This document shows, one piece after another, positions 25,459 through 35,768 of a stretch of DNA of 64,000 nucleotides. The stretch lies in assembly GCA_030528125.1 (NCBI GenBank), contig JAUMZM010000001.1:32285-96284 (forward strand), read 5' to 3'. A program made the translations under genes and the position numbers. How positions within the stretch are numbered: position 1 is the first letter of the stretch; each line of letters begins with the position of its first letter. Source of the stretch: Tissierellia bacterium. Its GTDB lineage: Bacteria; Bacillota; Clostridia; Tissierellales; Peptoniphilaceae. A model generated the notes under the pieces. That model was not told the DNA's origin and did not search any database. It saw only the letters and a program-made list of their open reading frames with translations.

Positions 25459-26097
25459 ATGGTTCTTAGTAAAAAAGAAATAGAAAAAGTATTAGAAATT
25501 TTAAAACAAATGTATCCAGATGTAAAAAGCATGCTTCACTTTAATACACCTTTTGAGCTACTAGTAGCAACTATACTTTCAGCTCAATGCACAGATGTAA
25601 GAGTAAATAAAGTTACAGATGTGATGTTTAAGGAATATAATACACCACAAGATTTTGCAAAAATGGATATAAAGGATATTGAAGAATATATAAAGACTTG
25701 TGGACTTTATAGAAACAAGGCCAAGAATATAAAAAACGCAAGTATAAAATTAGTTAAAGATTTCAATGGAAAAGTTCCAGATAATATGAAAGAAATAATG
25801 ACACTTCCAGGAGTTGGAAGAAAAACTGCAAATGTAGTATTATCAAATGCATTTGGAATACCAGGCATCGCAGTTGATACTCATGTATTTAGAGTAACAA
25901 ATAGAATAGGACTTGCTGATGCAAAAGATGTATTGCATACAGAATATCAACTTAGAGAAAATATACCAAAAGAAAGATGGTCAGATGCCCACCATGAGCT
26001 TATATATCTTGGAAGAAATATTTGCAAGGCTAGAAAACCGCTATGTGAAATGTGCAAATTAGCGCAATATTGCAAATACTATAAGGAGAATAAATGA
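25459..26097 (+). CDS. nth: Endonuclease III (DNA glycosylase/AP lyase)
   Basis: A base-excision repair enzyme removing oxidised pyrimidines (212 residues). The helix-hairpin-helix LPGVGRKTAN has catalytic Lys122, followed by Asp140 in AVDTHVFR. The [4Fe-4S] cluster ligands are Cys189, Cys196, Cys199 and Cys205 (C-X6-C-X2-C-X5-C). It heads an apparent operon nth, HAD phosphatase, trmL, trxB with overlapping ends: it overlaps the HAD gene by 4 bp. The ribosome binding site is GAGGAG. Confidence 0.96.
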   Translation: MVLSKKEIEKVLEILKQMYPDVKSMLHFNTPFELLVATILSAQCTDVRVNKVTDVMFKEYNTPQDFAKMDIKDIEEYIKTCGLYRNKAKNIKNASIKLVKDFNGKVPDNMKEIMTLPGVGRKTANVVLSNAFGIPGIAVDTHVFRVTNRIGLADAKDVLHTEYQLRENIPKERWSDAHHELIYLGRNICKARKPLCEMCKLAQYCKYYKENK

Positions 26098-26930
26098 TAA
26101 AACTATTTGTATTAGATTTAGATGGTACACTTTTAAATTCAAATAATGATATATCAAAAGAAAACATAGAAGCTTTAAATTCATTAAGTGATACTGGAGT
26201 AAAGATTGTCTTTGCATCAGGAAGAGTTCTTACTTCTTTAAGATATTATATGAATAAGATAAATTTGAAAAGTTCAATGATTGCAAATAATGGAGCAATA
26301 ATTGCGATTGACGAAAATAATATTTTAAAAAGATATGATATAGAAGAAAACAAGATAGAAAGACTAATTAAGTTTTCAAATGAAAACAACATGTACTTTC
26401 ACATGTATGATGAAGACACATTCTATGCAAGAAGACTTGACGAAAAGAGAATCCATCACTTAATTATAGATGAAAATTTGGGTAAAAAATATCAAGTAGA
26501 TCTAGTTTTCTCAGAAAATCCTTTAAAAATTGCAATGCAAAGAAAAAGAAAAATCTTAAAATTTCAGATAACAGCAAATAACATGTCTCAAGAAGAAGTA
26601 GTAGAAAGATTAAAGCAAATAGAAGAGCTTAGTGACTTATATATGACATTTTCAGGCTTTAGCACAGTAGAGATAATGAATGGAAAAGTAAATAAGTATA
26701 ACTCTATATTAGAACTTTCAGATTTTTTGGGTATAAATAAGAATGAGATAGCAGCTATTGGAGATTTTGATAATGATATTGAAATGATAGAAAACGCAAA
26801 GCTAGGATTTGCAATGGGAAATGCTAGAGATAGTGTAAAAGAAATTTCTGATTATGTTGTTTCTTCAAATAACTCCTTTGGAATAAAAGAAGCGGTAGAA
26901 AAGATAAAGGAGTTTAACAGAAATGCTTAA
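26094..26930 (+). CDS. Cof-type HAD-IIB family hydrolase
   Basis: A cytoplasmic sugar-phosphate or flavin-nucleotide phosphatase of the Cof/YidA group (278 residues). HAD motif I is LDLDGTLLN (nucleophile Asp and acid Asp), motif II ASGR, a conserved Lys lies in the cap-to-core return, and motif IV is GDFDNDIEMI. The C2-type cap lies between residues about 80 and 195. These enzymes are promiscuous and no substrate can be deduced. It overlaps nth by 4 bp and trmL by 8 bp. Confidence 0.92.
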   Translation: MIKLFVLDLDGTLLNSNNDISKENIEALNSLSDTGVKIVFASGRVLTSLRYYMNKINLKSSMIANNGAIIAIDENNILKRYDIEENKIERLIKFSNENNMYFHMYDEDTFYARRLDEKRIHHLIIDENLGKKYQVDLVFSENPLKIAMQRKRKILKFQITANNMSQEEVVERLKQIEELSDLYMTFSGFSTVEIMNGKVNKYNSILELSDFLGINKNEIAAIGDFDNDIEMIENAKLGFAMGNARDSVKEISDYVVSSNNSFGIKEAVEKIKEFNRNA

Positions 26931-27387
26931 TGTTGTTTTATATTCTCCAGAATATCCTGGGAATGTAGGAAATATATCAAGAACATGTGTCCTTACTAAT
27001 TCTAGGCTACATCTTATTAGACCATTTAAGTTTGATTTTTCAGATAAGATGCTAAAAAGAGCTGGTATAGATTATTGGGACAAGTTAGATCTTAAAATTC
27101 ATGATAGTTTAGATGAATTTATAGATTATGTAAAAGACAAGAATGTGTACTTACTTGAAACTGGAAGTGATAAAAAGCACAATGATATTGAATTTAAAGA
27201 TGAAGATTATATAATCTTTGGACGAGAAAAAGAAGGAATATGTGATAAGCTTTTGGAAATGTATAAAGATAAAATATTTACAATTCCTATGAGAAAAGAT
27301 ATACATAGATCCTTAAATCTTGCAAATTCGGTTTCAATTACAGTATATGAAGCCCTAAGACAAATAGGCTATGACAATATATTATGA
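26923..27387 (+). CDS. trmL: tRNA (cytidine/uridine-2'-O-)-methyltransferase TrmL
   Basis: A SPOUT-class methyltransferase that 2'-O-methylates the wobble base of certain leucine tRNAs, using S-adenosylmethionine. At 154 residues it has the usual length. It shows PEYPGNVGNISRTC near the N-terminus, the knot-forming IIFGREKEGI and the C-terminal SLNLANSVSITVYEALRQ. It overlaps the HAD gene by 8 bp, and trxB follows after 8 bp. Confidence 0.94.
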   Translation: MLNVVLYSPEYPGNVGNISRTCVLTNSRLHLIRPFKFDFSDKMLKRAGIDYWDKLDLKIHDSLDEFIDYVKDKNVYLLETGSDKKHNDIEFKDEDYIIFGREKEGICDKLLEMYKDKIFTIPMRKDIHRSLNLANSVSITVYEALRQIGYDNIL

Positions 27388-27395
27388 GGTGAAAA

Positions 27396-28328
27396 ATGTA
27401 CGATATTATAATAATAGGAGCAGGTCCTGCAGGACTTTCAGCAGGATTATATGCTGGACGAAGCGAATTAAAAACATTAATAATTGAAAAAGCAGTTGCA
27501 GGTGGACAAATTTCATCTACTTCAAAAGTAGATAATTATCCTGGAAGCATGGAAAATGCAGGTGGAATGGAACTTTCAGAAAGAATGAAAGATCAAGCTA
27601 AGCAATTTGGATGTGAAATAGTATCCCAAGAAGTAGTAGATGTTGATTTTTCAGGAAAAGTAAAGAAAGTAAAGACAAAAAAACAAGAGTTTGAGTCAAA
27701 GGTAGTCATAATAGCAACAGGCGCAGCTGCTAGAAAATTAGGAGCACAAGGAGAAGAAGACTTTCTAAATAGAGGAGTATCTTATTGTGCAACCTGTGAT
27801 GCTCCATTCTACAAAGATATGGAAGTTTATGTTGTAGGCGGAGGAGAAGCTGCAATAGAAGAAGCACAATATTTGACAAAGTTTGCATCTAAAGTACACA
27901 TAATCCATAGAAGACAAGGACTACGTTGCTCAAAGCTTGTAGAAGATGAAGCACGCGCAAACGAAAAAATCGACTTTATGCTAGATACAGTTGTAAAAGA
28001 AATAAAAGGCGATGTAGAAGTAAACGAGCTTATTGTAGAAAACACAGTTACAAAGGAAACAAAAAGCATAAAGGCAAATTCAGAAGATGGAGGATTTGGG
28101 GTATTTATATTTATAGGTAACATTCCTCAAACAAAATTATTCGAAGGACAAGTAGAGCTTAATAACTCATATATAAAAACAAATGAGGATATGAAGACAT
28201 CTACTGAAGGAGTCTTTGCAGTAGGAGATGTTAGAGACAAAAAGATTCGTCAGGTGGTAACAGCAACATCTGATGGCTGTATAGCAGCTATTAATGCAAA
28301 TGACCACATTACAGGCAAAGAATGGTAA
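27396..28328 (+). CDS. trxB: Thioredoxin-disulfide reductase
   Basis: An NADPH-dependent flavoenzyme that reduces thioredoxin (310 residues). The FAD-binding GAGPAGLSAG is near residue 8, the redox pair is Cys131-Ala-Thr-Cys134, and a second Rossmann motif VGGGEAAIEEA is followed by an HRRQGLR segment for NADPH phosphate. The C-terminal GVFAVGDVRDK completes the FAD site. It is the last gene of the nth operon. It supplies reducing power used by thiol peroxidase (gene at 56916) and ribonucleotide reduction elsewhere. Confidence 0.95.
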   Translation: MYDIIIIGAGPAGLSAGLYAGRSELKTLIIEKAVAGGQISSTSKVDNYPGSMENAGGMELSERMKDQAKQFGCEIVSQEVVDVDFSGKVKKVKTKKQEFESKVVIIATGAAARKLGAQGEEDFLNRGVSYCATCDAPFYKDMEVYVVGGGEAAIEEAQYLTKFASKVHIIHRRQGLRCSKLVEDEARANEKIDFMLDTVVKEIKGDVEVNELIVENTVTKETKSIKANSEDGGFGVFIFIGNIPQTKLFEGQVELNNSYIKTNEDMKTSTEGVFAVGDVRDKKIRQVVTATSDGCIAAINANDHITGKEW

Positions 28329-28369
28329 AGTTAATTATCTAAGTTAGGGTATTAATTATCCATAAAAGC

Positions 28370-28398
28370 TTGAAAAAAAATTATCATAAAAGTACAAT
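28370..28398 (+). promoter_or_regulatory. Promoter of the glycolytic operon
   Basis: TTGAAA (28370-28375), a 17-bp spacer and TACAAT (28393-28398), about 30 bp upstream of gap. No CggR-like operator or cggR gene is visible. Confidence 0.75.
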
Positions 28399-28428
28399 AT
28401 AATTACAAAATGATTAGGAGGCAAATCA

Positions 28429-29433
28429 ATGACAACAAAAGTAGCAATTAATGGATTCGGAAGAATAGGACGTCTTACATTAAGAAGAATACAAGAATTA
28501 GATGACATTGAGGTAGTTGCAATAAACGACCTTATGGACAAAAACATGTTAGCACATTTATTTAAATATGATTCAGTTCAAGGAAGATTCGACGGAGAAG
28601 TTGAAGTAACTGAAGAAGGATTTAAAGTAAATGGCAAAGATATAAAAGTCTTTTCAGAGCCAGAACCAGCTAAGATTCCTTGGGGAGAAGAAAATGTTGA
28701 TATAGTACTTGAATGTACAGGATTCTTCACAGAAAAGGAAAAAGCAGAAGAACATATCAAAGGCGGAGCTAAAAAAGTTATAATTTCAGCACCAGCTAAG
28801 GGTGATTTAAAAACTATCGTATTTGGCGTAAATGAAAAGATTCTTGATGGATCAGAAACAGTAATTTCTGGTGCTTCATGTACAACAAACTGCCTTGCAC
28901 CAATGGTTAAAGTTCTAAATGATAACTTTGGAATGGTAATGGGACAAATGTCAACAATTCACGCATACACAGGTTCTCAAGCATTAGTTGATACACCAAA
29001 TAAGAAAAATAAATTAAGAATGGCAAGAGCTGCAGCTGTAAATACAATTCCTACAACAACAGGAGCTGCAAAAGCAGTAGGTAAAGTTATTCCAGAAGTT
29101 GAAGGAAGAATTGATGGAACAGCTCTAAGAGTTGCTGTACCAACAGGATCAGTTACAGAATTATATACAGTACTTGAAAAGAAAGTAACTGTTGAAGAAG
29201 TTAATGCAGCAATGAAAAAAGCATCAAGTGATGCATTCGTATACACTGAAGATGAAATTGTATCAAGCGATATCGTAGGATACCCAGCAGGATCAATTTT
29301 CGATGCAAATCTTACAAAAATAGTTGAAACAGCAGATGGAAAGCAACTAGTAAAAACTGTTGCATGGTATGATAATGAAATGGGTTATACATCTAACCTA
29401 GTTAGAACACTTGATTACTTTGCAAATCTTTAA
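28429..29433 (+). CDS. gap: Glyceraldehyde-3-phosphate dehydrogenase, type I
   Basis: A glycolytic NAD-dependent enzyme making 1,3-bisphosphoglycerate (334 residues). The Rossmann motif GFGRIGR is at residues 9-15 and catalytic Cys151 lies in [12 protein letters not shown], with its activating His in [10 protein letters not shown]. The NAD preference fits an Asp (ND) after the second strand. It is first of four glycolytic genes. A hairpin with a U-rich tract follows it, probably making gap mRNA more abundant than the distal genes. Confidence 0.97.
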   Translation: MTTKVAINGFGRIGRLTLRRIQELDDIEVVAINDLMDKNMLAHLFKYDSVQGRFDGEVEVTEEGFKVNGKDIKVFSEPEPAKIPWGEENVDIVLECTGFFTEKEKAEEHIKGGAKKVIISAPAKGDLKTIVFGVNEKILDGSETVISGASCTTNCLAPMVKVLNDNFGMVMGQMSTIHAYTGSQALVDTPNKKNKLRMARAAAVNTIPTTTGAAKAVGKVIPEVEGRIDGTALRVAVPTGSVTELYTVLEKKVTVEEVNAAMKKASSDAFVYTEDEIVSSDIVGYPAGSIFDANLTKIVETADGKQLVKTVAWYDNEMGYTSNLVRTLDYFANL

Positions 29434-29443
29434 GAGATAATTA

Positions 29444-29474
29444 GGCGGGGAGTAATCTCTCCGCTTTATTTTTG
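29444..29474 (+). terminator. Intraoperonic hairpin between gap and pgk
   Basis: An 8-bp GC-rich stem (29445-29452 with 29457-29464, one G-U pair) followed by an interrupted T-run. It probably acts as a leaky terminator or 3' mRNA stabiliser for gap. Confidence 0.75.
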
Positions 29475-29487
29475 ATAAGGAGTACTT

Positions 29488-30689
29488 ATGAATAAAAGAA
29501 CAGTAAAAGATTTAGATGTTAAAGGCAAAAAGGTACTTGTAAGAGTTGATTTCAATGTGCCACTATCAAAGACAGAAAAGGGAGTAATCTCAGATGATTC
29601 AAGAATCAAAGCGGCACTTCCTACAATTGATTACTTATTAGAAAATGGCGCAAAAGTTATTTTGATAAGTCACTTGGGAAGACCAAAAGGAGAAGCTAAT
29701 CCAGAGTTTAGCCTTTCACCAGTAGCAAAAAGACTTGAAGAAATTTATGGAGATAATTTCCACTTTTTCGATGAAGATGAAGTTGTAAATGATAAGGTAA
29801 AAGAAGAGGTAAATGCTCTTAAAGAAGGAGAAATTGCACTTTTACAAAATACAAGATATGACAAGCAAGAAACAAAAAATGGTGAAGAATTTGCAGCTAA
29901 ACTTGCATCTCTTGCAGATTTATATGTAAATGATGCTTTTGGAACAAGCCATAGAGCACATGCTTCAAATGTAGGAGTTGCATCAAAGCTTCCTTCAGCA
30001 GTTGGATTTTTGATTCAAAAAGAAATAGAGACAATGGGAAAAGCTCTAGAAGATCCAGAAAGACCATTTGTTGCAATTCTAGGTGGAGCAAAAGTTTCTG
30101 ATAAAATTGGTGTTATAGAAAACCTAATTACAAAAGTTGATTCTATCTTAATCGGTGGAGGAATGGCTTATACTTTCCTTAAAGCTCAAGGAAAAGAAAT
30201 AGGCAAATCCTTACTTGAAGAAGATAAGATGGAAATGAGTTTGAAACTTTTAGAAAAAGCTAAAGAAAACAATGTTAAAATATATCTTCCAAAAGATGTA
30301 GTAATAGCAGATAAAATTGAATCAGGTGTAGATACACAAATAGTAGATATTGACAATATTCCTACTGATAAAGAAGCTTTAGATATAGGACCTAAGACAG
30401 CTAAAGAATATGCAGAAGTTGTAAAAAATGCAAAAACAGTTGTATGGAATGGACCTATGGGAGTATTTGAAATAGATGAATTTGCAAATGGAACTAATGA
30501 AGTTGCAAAAGCACTTGCAGATAGTGATGCTATAACAATAGTAGGAGGCGGAGATAGCGCCCTTGCAATTGAAAAAGCAGGACTTAAAGATAAAATAACT
30601 CATGTTTCAACAGGTGGAGGAGCAAGCCTTGAATTTTTAGAAGGAAAAGTTCTACCAGGAATAGATTCAATAGATGACAAGGAGGAGTA

Positions 30690-30690
<1 letters not shown>
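29488..30690 (+). CDS. pgk: Phosphoglycerate kinase
   Basis: Substrate-level ATP formation from 1,3-bisphosphoglycerate (400 residues, two Rossmann-like lobes). N-lobe motifs are RVDFNVPLS and SHLGRPKGE; the hinge region has NDAFGTSHRAHAS. C-lobe nucleotide motifs are LGGAKVSDKIGVI, GGGMAYTFLKAQG and GGGDSALAIEK, ending in the STGGGASLEFLEG loop. It overlaps tpiA by one base. Confidence 0.97.
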
Positions 30691-32743
<2,053 letters not shown>

Positions 32744-32773
32744 TTAAAAGCTACCTTAGGGTAGCTTTTAATT
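32744..32773 (+). terminator. Terminator after eno
   Basis: An 11-bp stem (32745-32755 with 32760-32770) and a TTAG loop. The U-rich part is mostly within the 3' arm. Confidence 0.82.
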
Positions 32774-32785
32774 ATATCAATTTAT

Positions 32786-32814
32786 TTGATAATTACACGT
32801 TTCTATGGTATTAT
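32786..32814 (+). promoter_or_regulatory. secG-rnr-smpB promoter
   Basis: TTGATA (32786-32791), a 17-bp spacer and TATTAT (32809-32814), 28 bp before secG. Confidence 0.75.
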
Positions 32815-32842
32815 TTAATAGTATTAGTAATGGAGGTGTAGT

Positions 32843-33070
32843 ATGACAACTGCTATTTCAGTTATTTTAATGATAGCAAGTCTTGTGATAGTTCTTTCAG
32901 TAACAGCTCAAGAACCAAAAACTCAAGGAATGGGAACTCTTGGAGGACAAGAGACAAATGTTTTTGGTAAAGGGGCTCATAAATCAAAAGATGAAAGATT
33001 AGATAAGTTTATAATCGCAGGTGGAATTGTAATATTTATTTGTTCAATTATACTAAATGCAATTAACTAA
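32843..33070 (+). CDS. secG: Preprotein translocase subunit SecG
   Basis: A small membrane protein of the SecYEG channel (75 residues). Two hydrophobic helices (about 4-20 and 52-72) flank a cytoplasmic loop with the typical Gly/Gln-rich pattern MGTLGGQETNVFGKGAHKSKD and an ERLDK-like segment. Location before rnr and smpB is the standard Firmicute arrangement. The ribosome binding site is GGAGGTG. Confidence 0.93.
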   Translation: MTTAISVILMIASLVIVLSVTAQEPKTQGMGTLGGQETNVFGKGAHKSKDERLDKFIIAGGIVIFICSIILNAIN

Positions 33071-33090
33071 TTAGAGCCTTGGCTCTTGTT

Positions 33091-33117
33091 GGGGCTGAGT
33101 TCAGCCTCTTTTTTTAA
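33091..33117 (+). terminator. Hairpin/terminator between secG and rnr
   Basis: An 8-bp stem (33091-33098 with 33101-33108) with one G-U pair and a seven-T run. A smaller hairpin AGAGCC/GGCTCT precedes it. It probably attenuates expression of rnr-smpB. Confidence 0.75.
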
Positions 33118-33127
33118 AGGAGAAATT

Positions 33128-35227
33128 ATGAATATAAAAGAACTTTTACTTGAGATTATAAAAGATAAAGATTATACACCTTTGACAGTAAAAGAATTTA
33201 TGGCAAAAATGGATATCGAAAAATCCATGGAAAAAGAATTTAAAAATATTATAGATACGCTTTTAAAAGAAAATGAAATTCGACTAACTTCAAAAAATAA
33301 AATCGTAGCTTTAACCAAAAAAGAAAAATCTCTTGTAGGAAAAATAGAAGGAAATAGCAGAGGATTTGGATTTTTTGTTTCAAGTGATGAGGATATGGAA
33401 AATGTCTTTATTACACATGAGAAATTACATGGAGCTATGAACAATGATACTGTAAGAATAAAGATATTAGAAGAAAAGAAAGAAGATAGGAAAGCTGAAG
33501 GAGAAGTCGTAGAAATCTTAGAAAGAAGTGATGATCCTATAGTAGGAACTTTCTACAAAAGCAAAAATTTTGGATTTGTAGAAGCAGATGATAGAAGATT
33601 TTTCGATGATATTCATGTAAATAAAGAATGTATCAATAATGCCAATACAAATGATAAGGTGGTTGTAAAAGTTTATTCTTATCCTAAAAACAAATCTCCA
33701 GAAGGTGAGATAATAGAGGTTCTTGGGAGAAAAGATGAAAGAAAAGTTGATATATTTTCTATAGTATCAGAATATAGAATTCCAAGAGATTTCTCAAAAG
33801 AAACTCATAGAGATGTATTAGAAATAGAAAAAGAAGTTTCAACTAAAGATAAATACAATAGAAAAGACTTTACGAAACTTTTTACAGTTACAATTGATGG
33901 AATAGATTCTAAAGATTTCGATGATGCTATTTCAATAGAAAAAGATAATGAAGATTATATATTGTATGTTCATATTGCAGATGTAAGTCATTATGTGAAG
34001 GAAAATACCCCAATTGATAAAGATGCTTATGAGAGAGGAAATAGTACATATCTTTATGATGTTGTAATTCCTATGCTACCTAAAGAATTATCCAATGGAA
34101 TTTGTTCACTAAATCCAGGCGTAGATAGACTTTCTGTAACTGTTAAAATGAAAATAAATAAAAATGGAAATGTAATAGAAAATGAGTTCTATAGATCAGT
34201 TATAAATAGCAATTATAGATTAGTTTATAGAGATGTAAATAAATATCTTGATGAAAATGATGAATCAGTATATGAAGATAAGACTTTAAAAGACAATCTA
34301 GATTTATTTAATGAGCTTTATAAGATACTAAGAAAAATGAGAACAAAAAGAGGAAGTATAGATTTCAACAATCCTGAAAGTGAAGTAATTCTTGATAATG
34401 ACGGAGATGTAATTGATATAAAAAAGGCTCATAGAGGAAGTGGAAATAGATTGATAGAAGAATTCATGCTTGTTGCAAATGAAACAGTTGCAACAACATT
34501 TTCTTATCTTGATTTTCCTTTTATCTATAGAATTCACGAAAAACCTGATAAATCAAAGCTAGATGATTTCAAAAATGTATTAAATCTATTTGGTTACAAT
34601 ATAAAGGGAAATGAATTATATCCAAAAGATTTTCAAAATATATTAAAAGAAGTAGAAGGAAAGAAAGAAGAGCCTCTTATAAATACGATAATGCTAAGAA
34701 CAATGCAAAAAGCAAAATATAGTGCTGATAATGTAGGACATTTTGGACTTTCTACAAAGTTTTATACACATTTTACATCTCCAATAAGAAGGTATCCAGA
34801 CCTAATAGTTCATAGATTATTAAAATTATTTATGGATAACAGACTTACAAAAGTAAATCAAAGATCTCTAGAAAAGAAAATAGAGGTTGCTTCTGAGCAC
34901 TTATCAACAACTGAGAGAAGAAGCGAAAGTTGTGAAAGAGATGTAGAAGATTTACAAAAATGTAAGTTTATGAAAAAACACATTGGAGATAAATTTGTAG
35001 GAATTATATCTTCTATTACAAGCTTTGGAATATTTGTAGAGCTCGATAATACTGTAGAAGGATTATTTATGTATAAGTTTAGCGAAGATAACTTTAATTT
35101 TGATGAGTTCAAATATTCAGTATTCAATACCGATAAAGAAATTGAATATCATATAGGAATGGAAGTTTCTATCGAAGTAATAGGAGTTGACTTTGAGAAG
35201 AGAAAAATAGATTTTATGATGGAGTAG
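33128..35227 (+). CDS. rnr: Ribonuclease R
   Basis: A processive 3'-5' exoribonuclease of the RNB family (about 699 residues). In order: an N-terminal helix-turn-helix region (to about 65), two cold-shock-type OB folds ([34 protein letters not shown]), the RNB catalytic domain with the acidic cluster [15 protein letters not shown], and a C-terminal S1 domain ([15 protein letters not shown]). It degrades structured RNA and works with SmpB/tmRNA in ribosome rescue, matching its 2-bp spacing to smpB. I chose the ATG at 33128 after AAAGGAG; an earlier in-frame start would lie in the terminator hairpin. Confidence 0.95.
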   Translation: MNIKELLLEIIKDKDYTPLTVKEFMAKMDIEKSMEKEFKNIIDTLLKENEIRLTSKNKIVALTKKEKSLVGKIEGNSRGFGFFVSSDEDMENVFITHEKLHGAMNNDTVRIKILEEKKEDRKAEGEVVEILERSDDPIVGTFYKSKNFGFVEADDRRFFDDIHVNKECINNANTNDKVVVKVYSYPKNKSPEGEIIEVLGRKDERKVDIFSIVSEYRIPRDFSKETHRDVLEIEKEVSTKDKYNRKDFTKLFTVTIDGIDSKDFDDAISIEKDNEDYILYVHIADVSHYVKENTPIDKDAYERGNSTYLYDVVIPMLPKELSNGICSLNPGVDRLSVTVKMKINKNGNVIENEFYRSVINSNYRLVYRDVNKYLDENDESVYEDKTLKDNLDLFNELYKILRKMRTKRGSIDFNNPESEVILDNDGDVIDIKKAHRGSGNRLIEEFMLVANETVATTFSYLDFPFIYRIHEKPDKSKLDDFKNVLNLFGYNIKGNELYPKDFQNILKEVEGKKEEPLINTIMLRTMQKAKYSADNVGHFGLSTKFYTHFTSPIRRYPDLIVHRLLKLFMDNRLTKVNQRSLEKKIEVASEHLSTTERRSESCERDVEDLQKCKFMKKHIGDKFVGIISSITSFGIFVELDNTVEGLFMYKFSEDNFNFDEFKYSVFNTDKEIEYHIGMEVSIEVIGVDFEKRKIDFMME

Positions 35228-35229
35228 AA

Positions 35230-35676
35230 ATGTCAAAAGTATTTGCAAAAAACAAAAAAGCAAGACATGAGTATTTTATAGAAGAAACTTATGAGGCTGG
35301 AATAGAGCTTAAAGGAACAGAAGTAAAAAGCGTAAAGGCAGGCAAAGTTTCTGTAAAAGAAGCATTTGTCGATACAAAAAACGGAGAAGTCTTTGTAAAT
35401 AATATGCACATTAGCCCATATAAAGAGGGAAATATCCAAAATGTTGATCCTATTAGAAGAAGAAAACTTCTACTACACAAAAATGAAATTAATAAATTAG
35501 TAGGAAAAGTAACACAAGCAGGATATACAATAGTTGTATTAAGTGTATATGATAAAAATGGACTTATAAAATTAGAGATAGCTCTTGCAAAAGGAAAGAA
35601 GTTGCATGATAAAAGAGAGACAATTAAAAACAAAGAAGCAAAAAGAGCTATTGAAAGAGCTATTAAGAATTATTAA
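35230..35676 (+). CDS. smpB: SsrA-binding protein SmpB
   Basis: An RNA-binding partner of tmRNA in trans-translation (148 residues). It has [20 protein letters not shown] at the start, the [13 protein letters not shown] and [10 protein letters not shown] blocks of the OB-like barrel, and a basic C-terminal tail ([19 protein letters not shown]) that mimics a codon-anticodon helix in the ribosome. It is the last gene of secG-rnr-smpB. No tmRNA gene follows within the window. Confidence 0.97.
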   Translation: MSKVFAKNKKARHEYFIEETYEAGIELKGTEVKSVKAGKVSVKEAFVDTKNGEVFVNNMHISPYKEGNIQNVDPIRRRKLLLHKNEINKLVGKVTQAGYTIVVLSVYDKNGLIKLEIALAKGKKLHDKRETIKNKEAKRAIERAIKNY

Positions 35677-35707
35677 TTAGAGATTTGGTTGTTTATAGTA
35701 AAGACTA

Positions 35708-35735
35708 TTTACAATCAAATTTTTTACAGTATAAT
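35708..35735 (+). promoter_or_regulatory. copA promoter
   Basis: TTTACA (35708-35713), a 16-bp spacer and TATAAT (35730-35735), 33 bp upstream of copA. Confidence 0.65.
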
Positions 35736-35736
35736 A

Positions 35737-35758
35737 ATACCACACCCTAGTAGAGTAT
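35737..35758 (+). promoter_or_regulatory. Possible CsoR operator
   Basis: An imperfect inverted repeat with outer ATAC/GTAT arms and a C-rich centre (CACACCC), immediately downstream of the copA -10. Its position suits a copper-relieved repressor such as the csoR product encoded in the operon. The sequence match to known CsoR sites is loose. Confidence 0.4.
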
Positions 35759-35768
35759 AGGAGGTTTT

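Noticed and set aside
35677..35768. A tmRNA (ssrA) gene expected after smpB
   Set aside because: Only about 90 bp separate smpB from copA and they hold a promoter; no tRNA-like ends or tag sequence are present.
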